Assembly: GCA_033297205.1 (NCBI GenBank)
Contig: MU859200.1
Location: 31,962 to 95,961, forward strand
Origin: Pseudoneurospora amorphoporcata
Taxonomy: Eukaryota > Ascomycota > Sordariomycetes > Sordariales > Sordariaceae
Reading direction: 5' to 3'
Length of the DNA: 64,000 nucleotides
Shown here: positions 36,020 to 47,928 of the stretch, one piece after another
How the letters are laid out: the number at the start of each line of letters is the position of its first letter
Numbering within the stretch: position 1 is the stretch's first letter
Notes under the pieces: generated by a model
Databases searched by the model: none
Told to the model about the DNA's origin: nothing
What the model saw: the letters and a program-made list of their open reading frames with translations, nothing else
Translations under genes and position numbers: made by a program

Positions 36020-36721
36020 CATGTGTGTAACTTCGAATCCTTCAGTTTAACATTCATTGTTTTAGCGTAACACATAGCCAGTTGGTCGGTCGAAATACAT
36101 CTCTGTTACATACACATATGTTTTATAGTTCCCAATGAGCTAGACACTCTTCAGGTTATGATTCACCTCACTGTCTTCCCCTTAGCTACCGACGAGTACC
36201 CCCAAGTGGTTTGAGGTAGGCGGGGTCTTCAATAGGTAGAGGATGGATTTCCTATCGAATACACAAGTAAAAGAAGTCTGAGATGAATGGATCGAGTCTG
36301 AACACCATTATCACAAACTTTTCGATAACTACGTACCCATACACGACAGCTTGACTGTAGAAACCCGATGTTTCTTCCTGCGTCGCTGCCGCAGCAGGTC
36401 CGCAGCCGCGGATCCCCGAGGCCAGGCTCTATCCGAACCCAGCTCAAATTCAAGTCCAAAACTAGCATTCGCAAACAATTTCCATACCGCTGGCCATAAC
36501 ATCCAATCACTTTTTCCACCGTCACTCACATTCATTCTACTGTCTGTCACATAATATGTTGTTCGGTGGAACCATCGTCGAGTGTCCCGTCAGACTCTCC
36601 CCCCTATTGTAAAATCAACAACGGGGATTGAGCCAAGTGACCAGCCGGGCCTTCCAAAGCTGGGGTACGTACATAGGTTGAACTGTCGGATAAGATTTTC
36701 AACAATCAGCCATATCAATCA
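36020..36721. other. intergenic region before tRNA-Ile
   Basis: About 700 bp with no gene recognised; it holds the RBR 3' UTR and the 5' flank of the tRNA. Confidence 0.45.
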
Positions 36722-36821
36722 GCCCGATTAGCTCAGCTGGTTAGAGCGTCGTACTAATATCTCGTCTTTCTGAGATATCAAGTCCATGCGAAGGTCAACA
36801 GTTCAATCCTGTTATTGGGCA
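36722..36821 (+). tRNA. tRNA-Ile (anticodon AAU) with a 26-nt intron
   Basis: Acceptor stem GCCCGAT (36722-36728) pairs with ATTGGGC (36814-36820), discriminator A at 36821. Anticodon stem TCGTA/TGCGA (36749-36753, 36787-36791), anticodon AAT at 36756-36758, intron 36760-36785 after position 37, T arm 36797-36813. The exon sequence is the same as the copy at 958-1057; the intron differs, showing selection on the mature RNA only. Confidence 0.94.
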
Positions 36822-37537
36822 TGTTTCTTTTTCTTTGCGGTATTTTTCGTTTTGTGGGTGGAGCCTCTTCTGTGTATCTCATCCTGTCCAGGCACGGGCC
36901 TTTTTTTCCCTTTCTCTCTTTTTTTTTCATTGTGCGAAGTCGGATGACAAGATGGATAGAGTCGGTCACAAGTTTCATTGCGTTTTGCACATGGTAGTGA
37001 GACCCAAGTGAGAAAGAATTATGATGGAAACGACGATGGGGTGTAAGAGGAAGGAATGAACAGGTTGAAGGAGGACAAGATAGGTAACGTAACTTGACTA
37101 ACAAACGTTAGATAATAAGAACGAATGAGGATAATAAAAAAGGTGTCTAGCCTTAAACTCATTTGTCCTCCAAACGGGCTTGCCCGATTGAAGGAGCAGA
37201 TGATAATGTTACAGGTCATCCATCGATGTTAACCCATTGCAGATAGTCCATATGCGATGCTGAACTCAAAGAAGGCAGCGATCTTTCATGTTCAGATATC
37301 CAACCCAAAACATCGATCAACCCACGAAATGCATGCTCTCCAACGATATTCTCGAACCTTTCAGCAAGTCGAAAGCAAAAAGATCCTTCAAGACAGAATC
37401 GCGACCCAGAGCTGCACGTCGTCAAGCAGTTGCGTGGGAAAGAAGGGGGAAAAAAAAGGGCCCGAAAAAGAAATGCCAATGTCAAAAGGAAAATCTTTAT
37501 CAAGGAACAGGGAAAAAACATCAAAAAATATTGAGAC
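36822..37537. other. intergenic region between two tRNA genes
   Basis: About 720 bp, no gene recognised. It contains T-rich tracts downstream of the tRNA-Ile, which could end RNA polymerase III transcription, and an A-rich block at about 37440-37530 beside the tRNA-Glu 3' end, which on the minus strand is a T-rich terminator. Confidence 0.45.
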
Positions 37538-37628
37538 TCGGATACCGGGAGTCGAACCCGGGGCTGTTGAGAAAGCAGTCACTCCTGAGAAGTGAGAGTC
37601 AACGATGTTACCGCTACACCATACCCGA
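37538..37628 (-). tRNA. tRNA-Glu (anticodon CUC) with a 21-nt intron
   Basis: On the minus strand, acceptor TCGGGTA pairs with TATCCGA, ending at 37538. D arm GTGTAGCGGTAACAT, anticodon stem GTTGA/TCAAC, loop CTCTCA-C with anticodon CTC, and T arm CCGGG-TTCGACT-CCCGG are seen. A 21-nt intron follows position 37. The mature tRNA is about 70 nt, with a short D loop. Confidence 0.9.
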
Positions 37629-38395
37629 TTGAACTGATATGGTCCGATTTTTGTTGTTGGGTGGACAGGTGGTTGAGATTATGTAGTGGACGTAAAGAAT
37701 TTTCTGGTGTTGTGGGGCAGCAGTGGGTTGGGTAGTGGTGGTGTGGAGATCGGTGTTTTGATTCCGAGTTTTGGCGTCCGGGTCCGGGGTCCGGGGTCAA
37801 CCCGGAGGAATAAGGATCGGGCTATGGTGTAAGCCAACGAGGGCTAGGATTCTGGTATTGAAGCCGTTATCTTGGGCTGATAGCAGGATAAAATTGGCTT
37901 ATGGAGAAGGTATGGATTTAGAGGATGGTTACTGACGTTCAACAGATGTATGGACTTTACCAGTGTTGTGGCGGATGAAGTTATCCAAACCAAGCTGCCT
38001 GGAGGCAGCAATTCTTGCGTTTAATGCCATTCAATGCGACAGTTAAGGGACGCAAATGCGGTGTCCCATCTGGTGCTAAACTTGAGAAGGGTGGTCGTAA
38101 TTTGAAGTGTATGTGTAGGTTTGTATAGTTGATTTGTCCATGTGTATACCCAATATTCTAAGAGTTTGTAGGAAAAGTCTAGCAAGACAAAAGAAAAAAA
38201 CCACTACCAAACAATTATCCATCCCCGAGAATCCAAGTCTATAGCAAACAAAAAGCCAAAAGCCAAAAGTAAAAGGTCTAAAACACCCATGAGCCGTGAA
38301 ACTCATATGCATCCCCTCATATTTCCGTCTTCCAGCCACCTCTCTCTTTAAAAATGTGTTGCTTGTGTCGCTGACAAGTACTACTTGCCATCCAC
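37629..38395. other. intergenic region
   Basis: About 770 bp between the tRNA-Glu and the 3' end of the first BBE-like oxidase. No gene recognised. A CCGGGTCCGGGGTCCGGGGTC direct repeat is near 37777-37798. Confidence 0.45.
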
Positions 38396-39961
38396 TTAAG
38401 GATAGCTAGTAGGAAGGGGGTTGTGGAACCCGAAGACGGACGAAGGGTCATACTGCTTCTTGAGCTTCGCAAGGCGGGGGAGCTTATTGCGGCCGTAGAT
38501 CTGCTCGGGAGTCTCGTCGCCGTGGGCGTAGTTGACGTAGACGGTGAGGCCGTTGTAGCCAGAAGTCTTGGCGTAGTCATCGCGGAGCTCGCGGCCCATG
38601 GCGTCGGCGACGGTCTCGACCGGGTTACCGGGGGCGTCCCAGCGCATTTGGATCATGCTGCGAGGAAAGAAATATGTTAGTGAGTGGAAAGCTAGAGGGG
38701 AGTAAGTAAAGGGGATTTACACATATGTGGTGGCATCTCTCCAGGGGTAGGCAGTTTGACTGTCAGGAATGGCGACAACAGCTTGATTGGGCCAGGTCTC
38801 GAGGACGACGACGGAAGACTGAGCGGCGGGCTGTTCGTTCCAGAACTTTGCGAGCTTGTTGAAGGTCTTAACCCAAGTGTTGGCGTCGTGGCGGCGGAGG
38901 TTGACACCATAAACGTCGTAGATCTGGGAGTTGGCGCAGACTTCCTTGTCAAGGCCGAGGGTGGTGTCGGTGCTCATCTTCTTCCAGGGGATGGGCTTGA
39001 TGTCGGTGTACCAGGGGTTCAGGCGGAGGAGGGGCTGCATCCACCTGCGGGCCTCGGCCTCGGAGCCGCCGGCATAAGTGCTGCTGATGATAATGGTAGG
39101 CTTCTCGGTGGTCTGGTTGTAGGACATGATGGTCTCGACGGTCAGGCCGGGAGGGAGGTACATGTTGGCGATGGTGTTGAAGAGAGTGACGTTCTTCTCG
39201 GGCTCGTAGATGAGATCGAAGCTGATGATGTCGCCCATGTTCTTGTGCATCTTGTAGGTGGCCTGAGTGATGATACCAAAGTTGGCACCGGCACCGCGGA
39301 TACCCCAGAAGAGCTCGGGGTTCTTGGTCTTGGAGGCCTCGACAATGTCGCCATTGGCAGTTACCATTCTTACAGACTGGAGAGCGTCAATGACTAGACC
39401 GTGAACACCGTCGAGACGGCCAATCCCGGCGCCAATGGTGGCACCGATCATGCCAACGCAGCTGCAGGTACCAGTTTGGATCTGGAAGCCAGCATCATGA
39501 ACAACCGGGAAGACATCGGCGAAAACGACACCGGGGCCGATGGTGACAGTCTCCTTTTGCTTGTCAAGCTTGACATCCTTGAAGTGGCCGAGGTCAATGG
39601 CCAGACCCTCCTGACAGTTGCCAAGGGTAGTGCCGTAACCGTGACGGCCACCAGTAGCAAGGAAGGGGATGTTGTGCTCCTTAGCCATCTTGACCAAGGA
39701 CACGATATCAGCCTCAGTAGTGGGCGTGATAGCGGCCTGGTACGAGGGCGGGCGGTAGACATCCCAACGCTCGGTGACACCGAAGAAACCATCCGAATCT
39801 GGGAAGCGGATCTTGGTGGTGTTGGTCAGAACCTGGGTATTGTCACCGATAATGGTTCTCATGTCCGCATTCTGGCGGCGGTAGGCGTTGGTTGCAGGAG
39901 AGGCATTGATACCCCCGGCAAGAAGAGCCGAGGTGAAGAGGAGGGAGGAAGTCAGATGCAT
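38396..39961 (-). CDS. secreted FAD-linked oxidase, berberine-bridge-enzyme-like (copy 1)
   Basis: Two exons (39961-38721, 38657-38396) give 500 residues. A signal peptide ends near residue 20-22. The FAD-binding PCMH domain spans about 70-250, with His107 in GGRHGYG (the usual covalent FAD histidine) and Cys166 in TGTCSCVG (the usual site of the second, cysteinyl link). The C-terminal BBE domain shows YVNYAHGDE and LKKQYDPSSVFGFHNP. Such enzymes oxidise alcohols, amines or hydroquinones and pass electrons to oxygen. BBE-like oxidases occur in salicylaldehyde clusters, where they oxidise a benzyl alcohol or hydroquinone late in the pathway. The gene lies about 13 kb beyond the PKS with unrelated genes between, so a link is only possible. 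Confidence 0.92.
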
Positions 39962-42340
39962 CTTGAAGTTCTTGGCAAGTTTGTCAAGGAAGGTTGTTCG
40001 AGATTGTTAAGTGGCTGGTTGCTGAAAAGATAGATGAGGTATGTGAGGTTTTTTTATGCTTGATGTTTGAGGTTGAAGTGAGGAGTTGGATGTTGAGATG
40101 ATGATGGGAGTGATGATGAGAATTGTCGTTGAGACTGGGAGAAACAAGTCTTCCTTTATACATCGAAATCATCGATGTTTACGTGGTTCTCAACATCCAT
40201 GTTGGGTAAACGATGAGGGCATCGCAGCATAGACGAGCATCTGACAAGAGTCCTGTATTCTCCTGGCCGCATAAGGTGATTCTTTGTGTAGCTTGGTCGC
40301 TCAACATGAATCATAATGTCGATGTTGTTGAAGCTCTCTCGACAACCCTTGTATGTCCATGAGGCGTATTCCATTCTAAGGTGGTTAGCCTACTTGAGGT
40401 AAACTCCATGATGATGTCGTATGCTAGTTAACGCAGGTACGAGGCACCGATTGGTTCCATAACTGAGTGTCCATTGGCCCATAATCATAATCCATGGTGA
40501 GTTTGACAGTGTAACGGGTCACGAGCCCTAAGTAATGAACATGGTGATACTACCCAAACCGAACCTCCCTTAACCCATTGTGTATGAGAGGGACAGATAG
40601 GTTGCGGATGAGGCTCTTGGCTTCTAGGCCTAATTCTGAATGGGGCAGAGGACAAGAGAGAACAGCCTCAATGCAGAAACAAGTCCCTTGCAGGCATCAC
40701 AACCTGAACGCAGTCTCCAGTAAGAATAGTTTGAGGGGCATTGGCTTTCCCGGTAGCGTGGATCTCGTAGGTGAGAAGGTTGCTGAATGAGAAAGCATCC
40801 AAGAAGCTTCTAGCCGTCCTTGATTTGCTCTGATGTTCGGTCAGCGTAGAAATGTGATAGAGAAGCGGAAGACGCCAAACCTACTGACCTTTCTCCCAAT
40901 TTGGTTGAGAGTAAACAAAGGTACGCTCTGCTCAAAATCACGGCCGTACTTTTGCTTTGAACTGCTTGTTGGCTGAAGAAGATCAATCATGTCGAAGGTG
41001 ACGGATGAGTGTCCAAGCGTGATCCAGTTTCATCTGGCCATAGCCCGAGCCCGACGGGGATTACGGTTCAAGGTGGCCAATGGGTGGGTAGTTAGAGGAG
41101 CAATAATGTTGACGCCTGACACGCCTCATCGAATCGTCCACTATCGGGATGGGTGTCAAGCCAAACCGGGTCTTCGGGCCATCATGGTTGTGGAAGATTC
41201 GAAACCGCCCTCTTGTCACCTTGGCAGGGCAAAGAAGCAGCAAATGGTCGTACGGTTTAGCCGCAGTGCAGCGTTCCTGACACTGACAACATCCCATATC
41301 CCAGCCTTGTGTCGATGTTCATGCCAGATGGAGTTAACATGCCCGGATCGGCTGGGTTCGCATCTCTGCCACGTGCAAGAGGACACACCGTCATTGTCGA
41401 TACTGCTGGTTGCAACGCGGCTTGGGAGTAGTTTCCAACCTATCGGTGTCCGGGAGCTCTTGCTGATTCGACTCGCCTGGCGCGATTGTCCGTAGCTGTG
41501 CCTGTTTGTGGCATGCTTGGATCGTAGATTTAACCAGACAGAGGAAAAGGTGTTGAGTCGTCAAGCGTGCTGCGGCGGCACAGCTCAGGGCACAGCTCGC
41601 CAGGCTGCTGCCAAACAGTGTAACCCAATGCAACCACTCACTATCGATAAGCCCTGAAGCCCGCTGTCTCAGCTCCCTTCCGGCAGCTGTCAGCTGTCAA
41701 GGACCCACTACCTAGCCCTGACGGAACGTGCCGTCCACCACAGTCCCTCCGAATCAGCCTCCTGACACTTCAACATCGACATCCTCGGCTTCGACTTTAA
41801 CGGAGTTTTGATCGAGCATCGGCTACATTCTCGAACGGAAGAGAATCTATCGATACCTCAACCATACAGGAGGATGGGAGCCAGCAAGTTCGCCATGAAT
41901 CATCAACATTCATGCTCTCACAACTTGACCAGCACTTTCCGTTTTCAGTTTAACAAACAACCTCAGAATAACCTCGTCCGTGTCCAGAGATCATGAAGAT
42001 TGACGCCTGGTGGAGTGGCGTAAAAGCTCTCTTGTCATCTGGACAGCCCAAGGATGCGGTTGGCCAAAATCATGGAGTTGACACTTGCGAAGATGCTCCT
42101 CCTTCGGACATTTGAGGACGGCGTGGAGAAATGGGTGGTTTGGATGGGGATACTCTGATTATGGTCGAAAGCTAGTGGTCTTGAATCATGATGATCTTGA
42201 CAATGGAACGCATGTCCAACCTTCAAGATGTTGTCTCCGCCACCCAGCTGGAGATCCATATAAACCGTTAAACTTGTCACGGTTAAAGGGTTCTGTTCGA
42301 CATCAACTCACAAGCCAGCCTGACAAACATAGCAATTAAC
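39962..42340. promoter_or_regulatory. divergent intergenic region between the two BBE-like oxidases
   Basis: About 2.4 kb separate two oppositely transcribed oxidase genes, so both promoters lie within it. A 168-codon frame at 40989-41495 has no recognisable motif and no support. AGATGATGATGGGAGTGATG-type repeats occur just upstream of copy 1. Confidence 0.45.
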
Positions 42341-44156
42341 ATGGCTCGTTTGTACCGCTTCGCTGTATCTTCAGCACTTCTTTTGCAATCCCTCGCTTGT
42401 GCTTCCCCGGAGCCATGCCTGAACGGACTTTGTCAGTTCACCCGCAACAAGCTGGCAAGCAGGACAGTTGCCAATGAACTGGGTCCTCAGCTCTCAGCAA
42501 ATTGCAATATCTACGGCCCTAATGATACGCAATTCGGCAGCTGCACCGCTCGATACGACCCCTTCTTCACTCCCAAGATTCAGATGGTGGTCCAGCCTGC
42601 CACGGAGGAGGATGTCCCCAAGATTGTATACTCCCTGTCGTTTTCGTCACTCTTAACAAGGACAGTACTAACAGCAACCAGGTTGAATATGCCAACGCTA
42701 ATGGAGTTCCCTTTCTTGCCATGGCTCGTAGACACGGCATGACGAGCACGTTGTCAGAGTTTGACGGTATGCAGATTGATATGTCTCTCCTTGACAAGAT
42801 TGAGATCCAGCCAGATGGAAAGAGTGTCATCCTCGGCGGCGGCGTATTTGCGAAGAACATCATGGAGAAGTTGTGGAATGCCGGTTATGTTACCTGTAAG
42901 TCATCCTCTTCCATATGACCTTGATCAGCACTTGACAAATATTTCAGCATCTGGAAGCACCTCCTGCGTTGGCCTCCTCGGTCCAGCCCTCGGCGGTGGC
43001 CGCGGCCGTCTTGAAGGTTACTACGGGGTCGTCAGCGACAGCTTCCTTAAGCTCAACGTCGTTCTGGCTAACGGCACCGCCATCACCGTCTCCGAGACCG
43101 AGCACCCCGACCTATTCTGGGCCATGAAAGGCGCCGGTCACAACTTCGGCGTCGTCACCAGCCTCGAGATGAAGATCTACCCCCGCGGTGTCGACACCTG
43201 GTACTACAAGACCTACATCTGGACCCAAGACAAGTTGGAAGCCGTCTTCGAAGCCTCCAACAACTTCCACAACGACGGCAACCACGCCGGCCATCACCTC
43301 AAAGAAATGGCCTTCAACATGGGCAGCTACACCATCATCTCCAGCATCAGCGAGACCGAAGGCGTCATCTTCTGGTCCTTTGTCTACCGCGGCTCCAAGG
43401 AAGAAGCCCAGCCGTACCTAGACGCCTTCGACGCTATCGAGGCGGTCTCCACCGAGGACGGTAACGTCCCTTACCCGGAGATTCCCGGCGTGTCTGGCAC
43501 CGGCATGAACAGCGCGATGTGCGACTACGGCTTGAACCACGTCCACTACCCTGCGGGACTGAAGGTCTGGAACGTGACTACCCAACGTCAGATCTACGAC
43601 TTGTACAACGAGAAGATTGCGCAGTACCCCGAGTTCCAGCGTACGACCGTCAACATGGAAGATTACTCCCACGAAGGCGTCAACGCTATCGACCCTGACA
43701 CTTCGGCCTACCCGTGGCGCGATAGGGGTCTCCTCAGGTACGTTCTTCCTCCACTTCCCCTCTTCCCCTCTTCCCCCCTTTTCCCCCTTTTCCTTTCGAT
43801 GACTAACGCCGAACCTCCACAGCTTCATCGCCGTAACCTACGACCCCAACCCCTCTCTCGACGCCGCCGCCATTGCCTGGGCCAAAGAGACTCGTGATCT
43901 CTGGAACGCCGGTGCCCCTGACCTTCTTCCCAGCACCTACGTCAACTATGCCCATGGTGATGAGTCGACCGAGTCCATGTACGGTTACGAGCCCTGGAGG
44001 TTGGAGAAGCTCCGTGGGCTGAAGGCTCAGTATGACCCGGATAACCTGTTCAGCTACTATAATCCTATCATTCCCAACCTGAACCCGAGGTCTACGCATG
44101 AGGAGAACTTCCAGGGACGGAAGATTGGGGCTAAGTCGAGGGGGCGTGGGCAGTGA
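42341..44156 (+). CDS. secreted FAD-linked oxidase, berberine-bridge-enzyme-like (copy 2)
   Basis: Four exons (42341-42625, 42682-42895, 42948-43737, 43823-44156) give 540 residues. The signal peptide runs to about residue 22. The PCMH domain has MARRHGMTST with His113 at the covalent-FAD position, but the usual GGxHG glycines are replaced by MARR. STSCVGLLGPALGGGRGR follows; its Cys173 lies two residues after the usual cysteinyl-FAD site, which is Thr here, so double covalent attachment is doubtful. The BBE domain is YVNYAHGDES ... LKAQYDPDNLFSYYNP. It is about as far from copy 1 as typical paralogues of this large family, and is transcribed in the opposite direction. Confidence 0.9.
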
Positions 44157-46871
44157 AGGGGATGCGGACTGCCAATCTGCAATCTTTTGACTTAAGCTCC
44201 TTGATGCTTGGACATGGTGCTGGATTTCCTTTATTTTGTCTCCTTGACCGTTGGGGCACAATATAGACATTAGATAGATATAGGCGTTCTCTTCTTCACT
44301 TCGGAGGACCTTGGAATAGAATTATTATCTAAACGACGCACAAAGCCTCAGCTTTTGTCCCTTGTGGGTGTTGTGATGCCTCGTTGAACGGGCATATCTC
44401 CTATCAAGAGGTGTGGTCTTGTGCATGGCTGGCAACTCGTCACCGACGGCATGGCCCCCAAGTGGCTGGTGTAAGGTCACCACCCAAGTGTTTGAACCGT
44501 TCCGTCGGGTTATGCTGTAAACCATGAAATGTACCACAAGAGAGCCTGACTGAAGTATCTTTATTGTTCAATGTAATTTAAGGGATGGATGACCATAAGG
44601 TACTTTCTATGATGGAGGTGGTGTTATCGATTGGAGAATCTTCCATGAGGTGTGTTTGGACTTGAGGTTCCAGATGTAGCGGGCAAATAATTCGATTACA
44701 GTGTGCTTCATCTGTTAAGAAGCACCGACTTCAGTGGCCTCAACAGCGAGTTTAGCAGCTTAATACTAACACTAACATACACTCTCTTTCCCAAAAAAAT
44801 CCTAGCGCCACCTCTTGACCCCACCATCATGCCCCCCAGCAACGTCAAAACGACACCAAACTTGCCACTAACTTAAATTCTTTCCGTCCTCCACCCTTCC
44901 ACCAGCATCAACCATGTTCATCGAACCTCTACCCGAACAACCAGACCGCGAAACAAACCATCGAGAAGCAATCCAATACGACGCAATTCCTGTAAACGCA
45001 ACGCGCAAGTCGATCAATCGAAACAATGGCACCCACGCCGACAGGGGCAGTCCGTCCGACTCTGGCCTCTTGCCTCTGCTTAGACACCAAAAGCTACGCC
45101 GTATAAACACAAGACCCCCGTGCGCATCACACGACACAACACTACCTCTACATGACAACACCGAGAGCATTTGCCCATTTTGTCTGCCCGATCACGATAC
45201 CTTCTCGAAGCTTGACGGTTGTTGATTAATCGTTCGACTACTAGCCACTACCTACCCACCAACATGCCGGATACCCCCCGCGGTCAATGATACTGTTACC
45301 GTTGCGTTCGCATACGGAGACATGGACGGGACGGGGCCTACCAAGGCTAGCTGCCTCGCCACCTCGCTCTGCAAAGCTTCGGACAGATTCACGATGCTAG
45401 CGGATCACAATGCTAGATGTCGGAGCTGAACCCACGATGTGTATGCACTGGAAATTGAGCTGAGAGTATTGCCGCCTCTTGCGTGTTCTTCCTCCCGCCC
45501 TTGGCTTGCCCTTGGCGAAGCTTGTTTTCGCCTTTGTCTGGGGAAAAGGCTTGGCTGAAGGTCTTCTTGTTTACGTTGGTGTGATATCCCAAAAGCTGAG
45601 ATGTAGCATGGGAACCCATTGTCAGCGTGGAAGTCTAAAGGTATGTCTGCACAGAGAGGCTTTTCATATTTCGAGTCTGGATGCTATTTACTTGGCATCA
45701 CAAAGCATCCTTTGTTTAGCACCGCACAATTTTCTGAGTATGCAATGACGAGTGTGTCTCTGGCATTCCAACTTCCACTTAGCTCCATGGATCTCGATAC
45801 TGATCGTATCTTTCTTTCCCTTTGAAGTTTGCAATCTTGCCCCTTCTCCATGCACACACAAGGGATAGATGGCATGATTACCTCCATTATTCAGTTGATT
45901 TCATCTCGATTCTGGATCATCTCACCTCAATTAAGCCGAGTAGACTGAAGCAGGAGAATTAACAGAGGCTATAGAAGCAATGATACCCAGTGCTACATGT
46001 CTGAATCTGGGATTGATAGAAGATTTGACGACACGGGGAGTTTGATAAACCCTCCGTGCCAACCATCTACCACCGAGAAATGGCGGGTTTGCACCGCATC
46101 GAAAAAAGGAAGGTAAATTCGAAAAACGGACATTGGAAAGGAAGTGGTCGCACTATACCCGTTTTCCAGGTTACTTATCCAAAGTGATGTGCATGCCAGT
46201 ACAGTTGTTCCTCCCCCAGACTGGCGATGGAAGGTAAGGTATTCAAGAAGTAAGAAGCCGGGAGGGATGGAGAGCAAACGGGAAGGAGCGATAGTGTCAG
46301 TGTTATTCAACCCCTTTTTTTTTCCTGAATCATTTCCATGATCATGCCAGAACGAAAGAAACGATCGATATGTGAATCGCACGAAGGTCTCGCACCTGCT
46401 TACCTAAGTCAAAAAAAAAAAAGTATATAAGGGCAAACGTGGTCATACCTTTCCAACAACAAACCAAAGGGTATCTGGTCTGGCCAGCCAGTTACCTTGG
46501 TTAGTGGCAGTGGCTGGCGATACAAGTTCCGCTGTATCCGTTGTTGCGCACAAGGTAATTGATAGCTGGGCGGTGCCCCTGTAAGTGTCTGTCAAGGGCC
46601 TACACTTACAGTGGCTACCTACTTATAGAGCCCAGAGGCACAGAAGCAAAAGCTCAGACGGGATGAAGCAGACGGGAAATCTGGATTGAGTACCCTAAAA
46701 TGTTCTAGTTCCACACACTCCCACTGTTTGCTGGCTATCTCGTGTATTGAATATAGCCATGCGCCATTACTATGATCTCTCCTGACCGAATGAAGAAAAA
46801 AATCCGCGACCAAAGAAACATGAGTCTATGGATGATGGTTGTTAGGAGGAAGCCCAAGAAAACAAAACTAC
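44157..46871. other. long intergenic region, no gene recognised
   Basis: About 2.7 kb. Several short open frames (up to 129 codons) lack motifs. A run of about 13 A's followed by a TATATAAGG element lies near 46411-46431 on the plus strand; no gene follows it in that direction before the leftward aldo/keto reductase, so its meaning is unclear. Confidence 0.4.
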
Positions 46872-47928
46872 TTAGGTATCGATAGGAACAGCATCAGGGT
46901 ACCTCCTCCCGGCAATCTCAAACTTCCTCAACGTCTCATCAATCTTCTCGAGATCCTCGCTGGTCAGCTCAATATCTACATTATTCTCCTTGACCCTCTC
47001 CGCGGTAGTCGCACCAGGGATCGGGATCACCGTCAGGTAACCGGGCTTTTTGCTCAGCGACTTGACCCAGTTGATGGCCAGTTGCGCGGGCGTGAACCCC
47101 TTCTTCTTGGCCAGGTCGTTCAGCTCGCTGACCAGCTGGATGTTCAAGTGGAAGTTTTCCGGGTAGAAGCGCGGGTAGTGCCTGCGGAAGTCGTCCGCGG
47201 CCAAGTCATCGAGCGTCTTGATCTGGCCCGTGAGCATGCCCTGGCCGATGGGCGAGTAGGCAATCAAGGGGATGCCAAACTCAGCGCAGGCCTTGGCGAC
47301 ACCGTTCTCAAGCGTGTGCGTCGCCCAAAGGGAAATCTCGACCTCGACCGCAGCGATCTTGGTGATCTTGACGGCCTTGCGGATGGTAGCGGCCGAAACC
47401 TCAGAGAGACCAATGCCCCCGATGATGCCCTTGCTGACGTACTCGTCCTCGAGGTACTTGAGCGTCTCCTCAAGCGGAACCTTGGGGTCGATGCGGGCGG
47501 GCTCGAAGATGTCGATCTTGTGGGTGCCATCCAGGTCGGCGAGGCATGCGTCGATGGAACGCTTGAGACCGGCCGGGGAGCAGTCGGGGATCATTTGAGG
47601 GAAGAGGAAGGCGCCCTTGATGGAGAGGACGACCTTCTCGGCGTCTTCGGGGTACTTCTTGAAGTAGGCGGCGAGCAGCTTTTGGGTGTTCCAGTCGGGC
47701 GAGCCGTAGAATTCACCGGCGTTCCAGAAGTTGGCGCCGGACTCGAGGGCGGCTCGCATGGCCTTGAAGGCTTGCTCTTGAGGGGTAGGGGGGTTCTTGG
47801 TGCAGAAGCCTGGAGGGCATGTTAGTGAGTCTGGCCGGGTTCTCTTGGCAGGGGTTATAGGGATCGGATCACGTACCCATGAGGCCGTAGCCAGTGGGGC
47901 CAACTTGCTTTCCAACGAGCTGAGGCAT
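46872..47928 (-). CDS. aldo/keto reductase (AKR8/Plr1-like)
   Basis: Two exons (47928-47877, 47809-46872) give 329 residues. Exon 1 codes for 17 residues ending in TGYGLM; the splice yields GLMGFCTK, the family start. NAGEFYGSPDWN carries the catalytic Tyr region, LSIKGAF the Lys, and IDIFEPARID lies where many AKRs have the active-site His. YSPIGQGMLTGQI and the C-terminal IPGATTAERVKENN form the cofactor pocket. The overall pattern fits the pyridoxal reductase/YakC group, NADPH-dependent reductases of small aldehydes. It is divergent from a transcription-factor-like gene over 1.3 kb. A role in the polyketide pathway cannot be excluded but vitamin B6 or detoxification roles are as likely. 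Confidence 0.92.

Noticed and set aside
36020..38395. Possible dispersed 5S rRNA gene near the tRNAs
   Set aside because: Neither strand contains a segment resembling a fungal 5S rRNA; only the two tRNA genes are supported.
38756..39397. 213-codon plus-strand frame opposite the first BBE oxidase
   Set aside because: Antisense shadow of a real exon, rich in Gly/Val/Asp as expected from biased codons.
40989..41495. 168-codon frame between the BBE oxidases
   Set aside because: No motif, no intron signals, mixed composition; treated as chance.
46839..47825. 328-codon plus-strand frame opposite the aldo/keto reductase
   Set aside because: Antisense shadow; the minus strand has a clear AKR protein with a well-placed intron.
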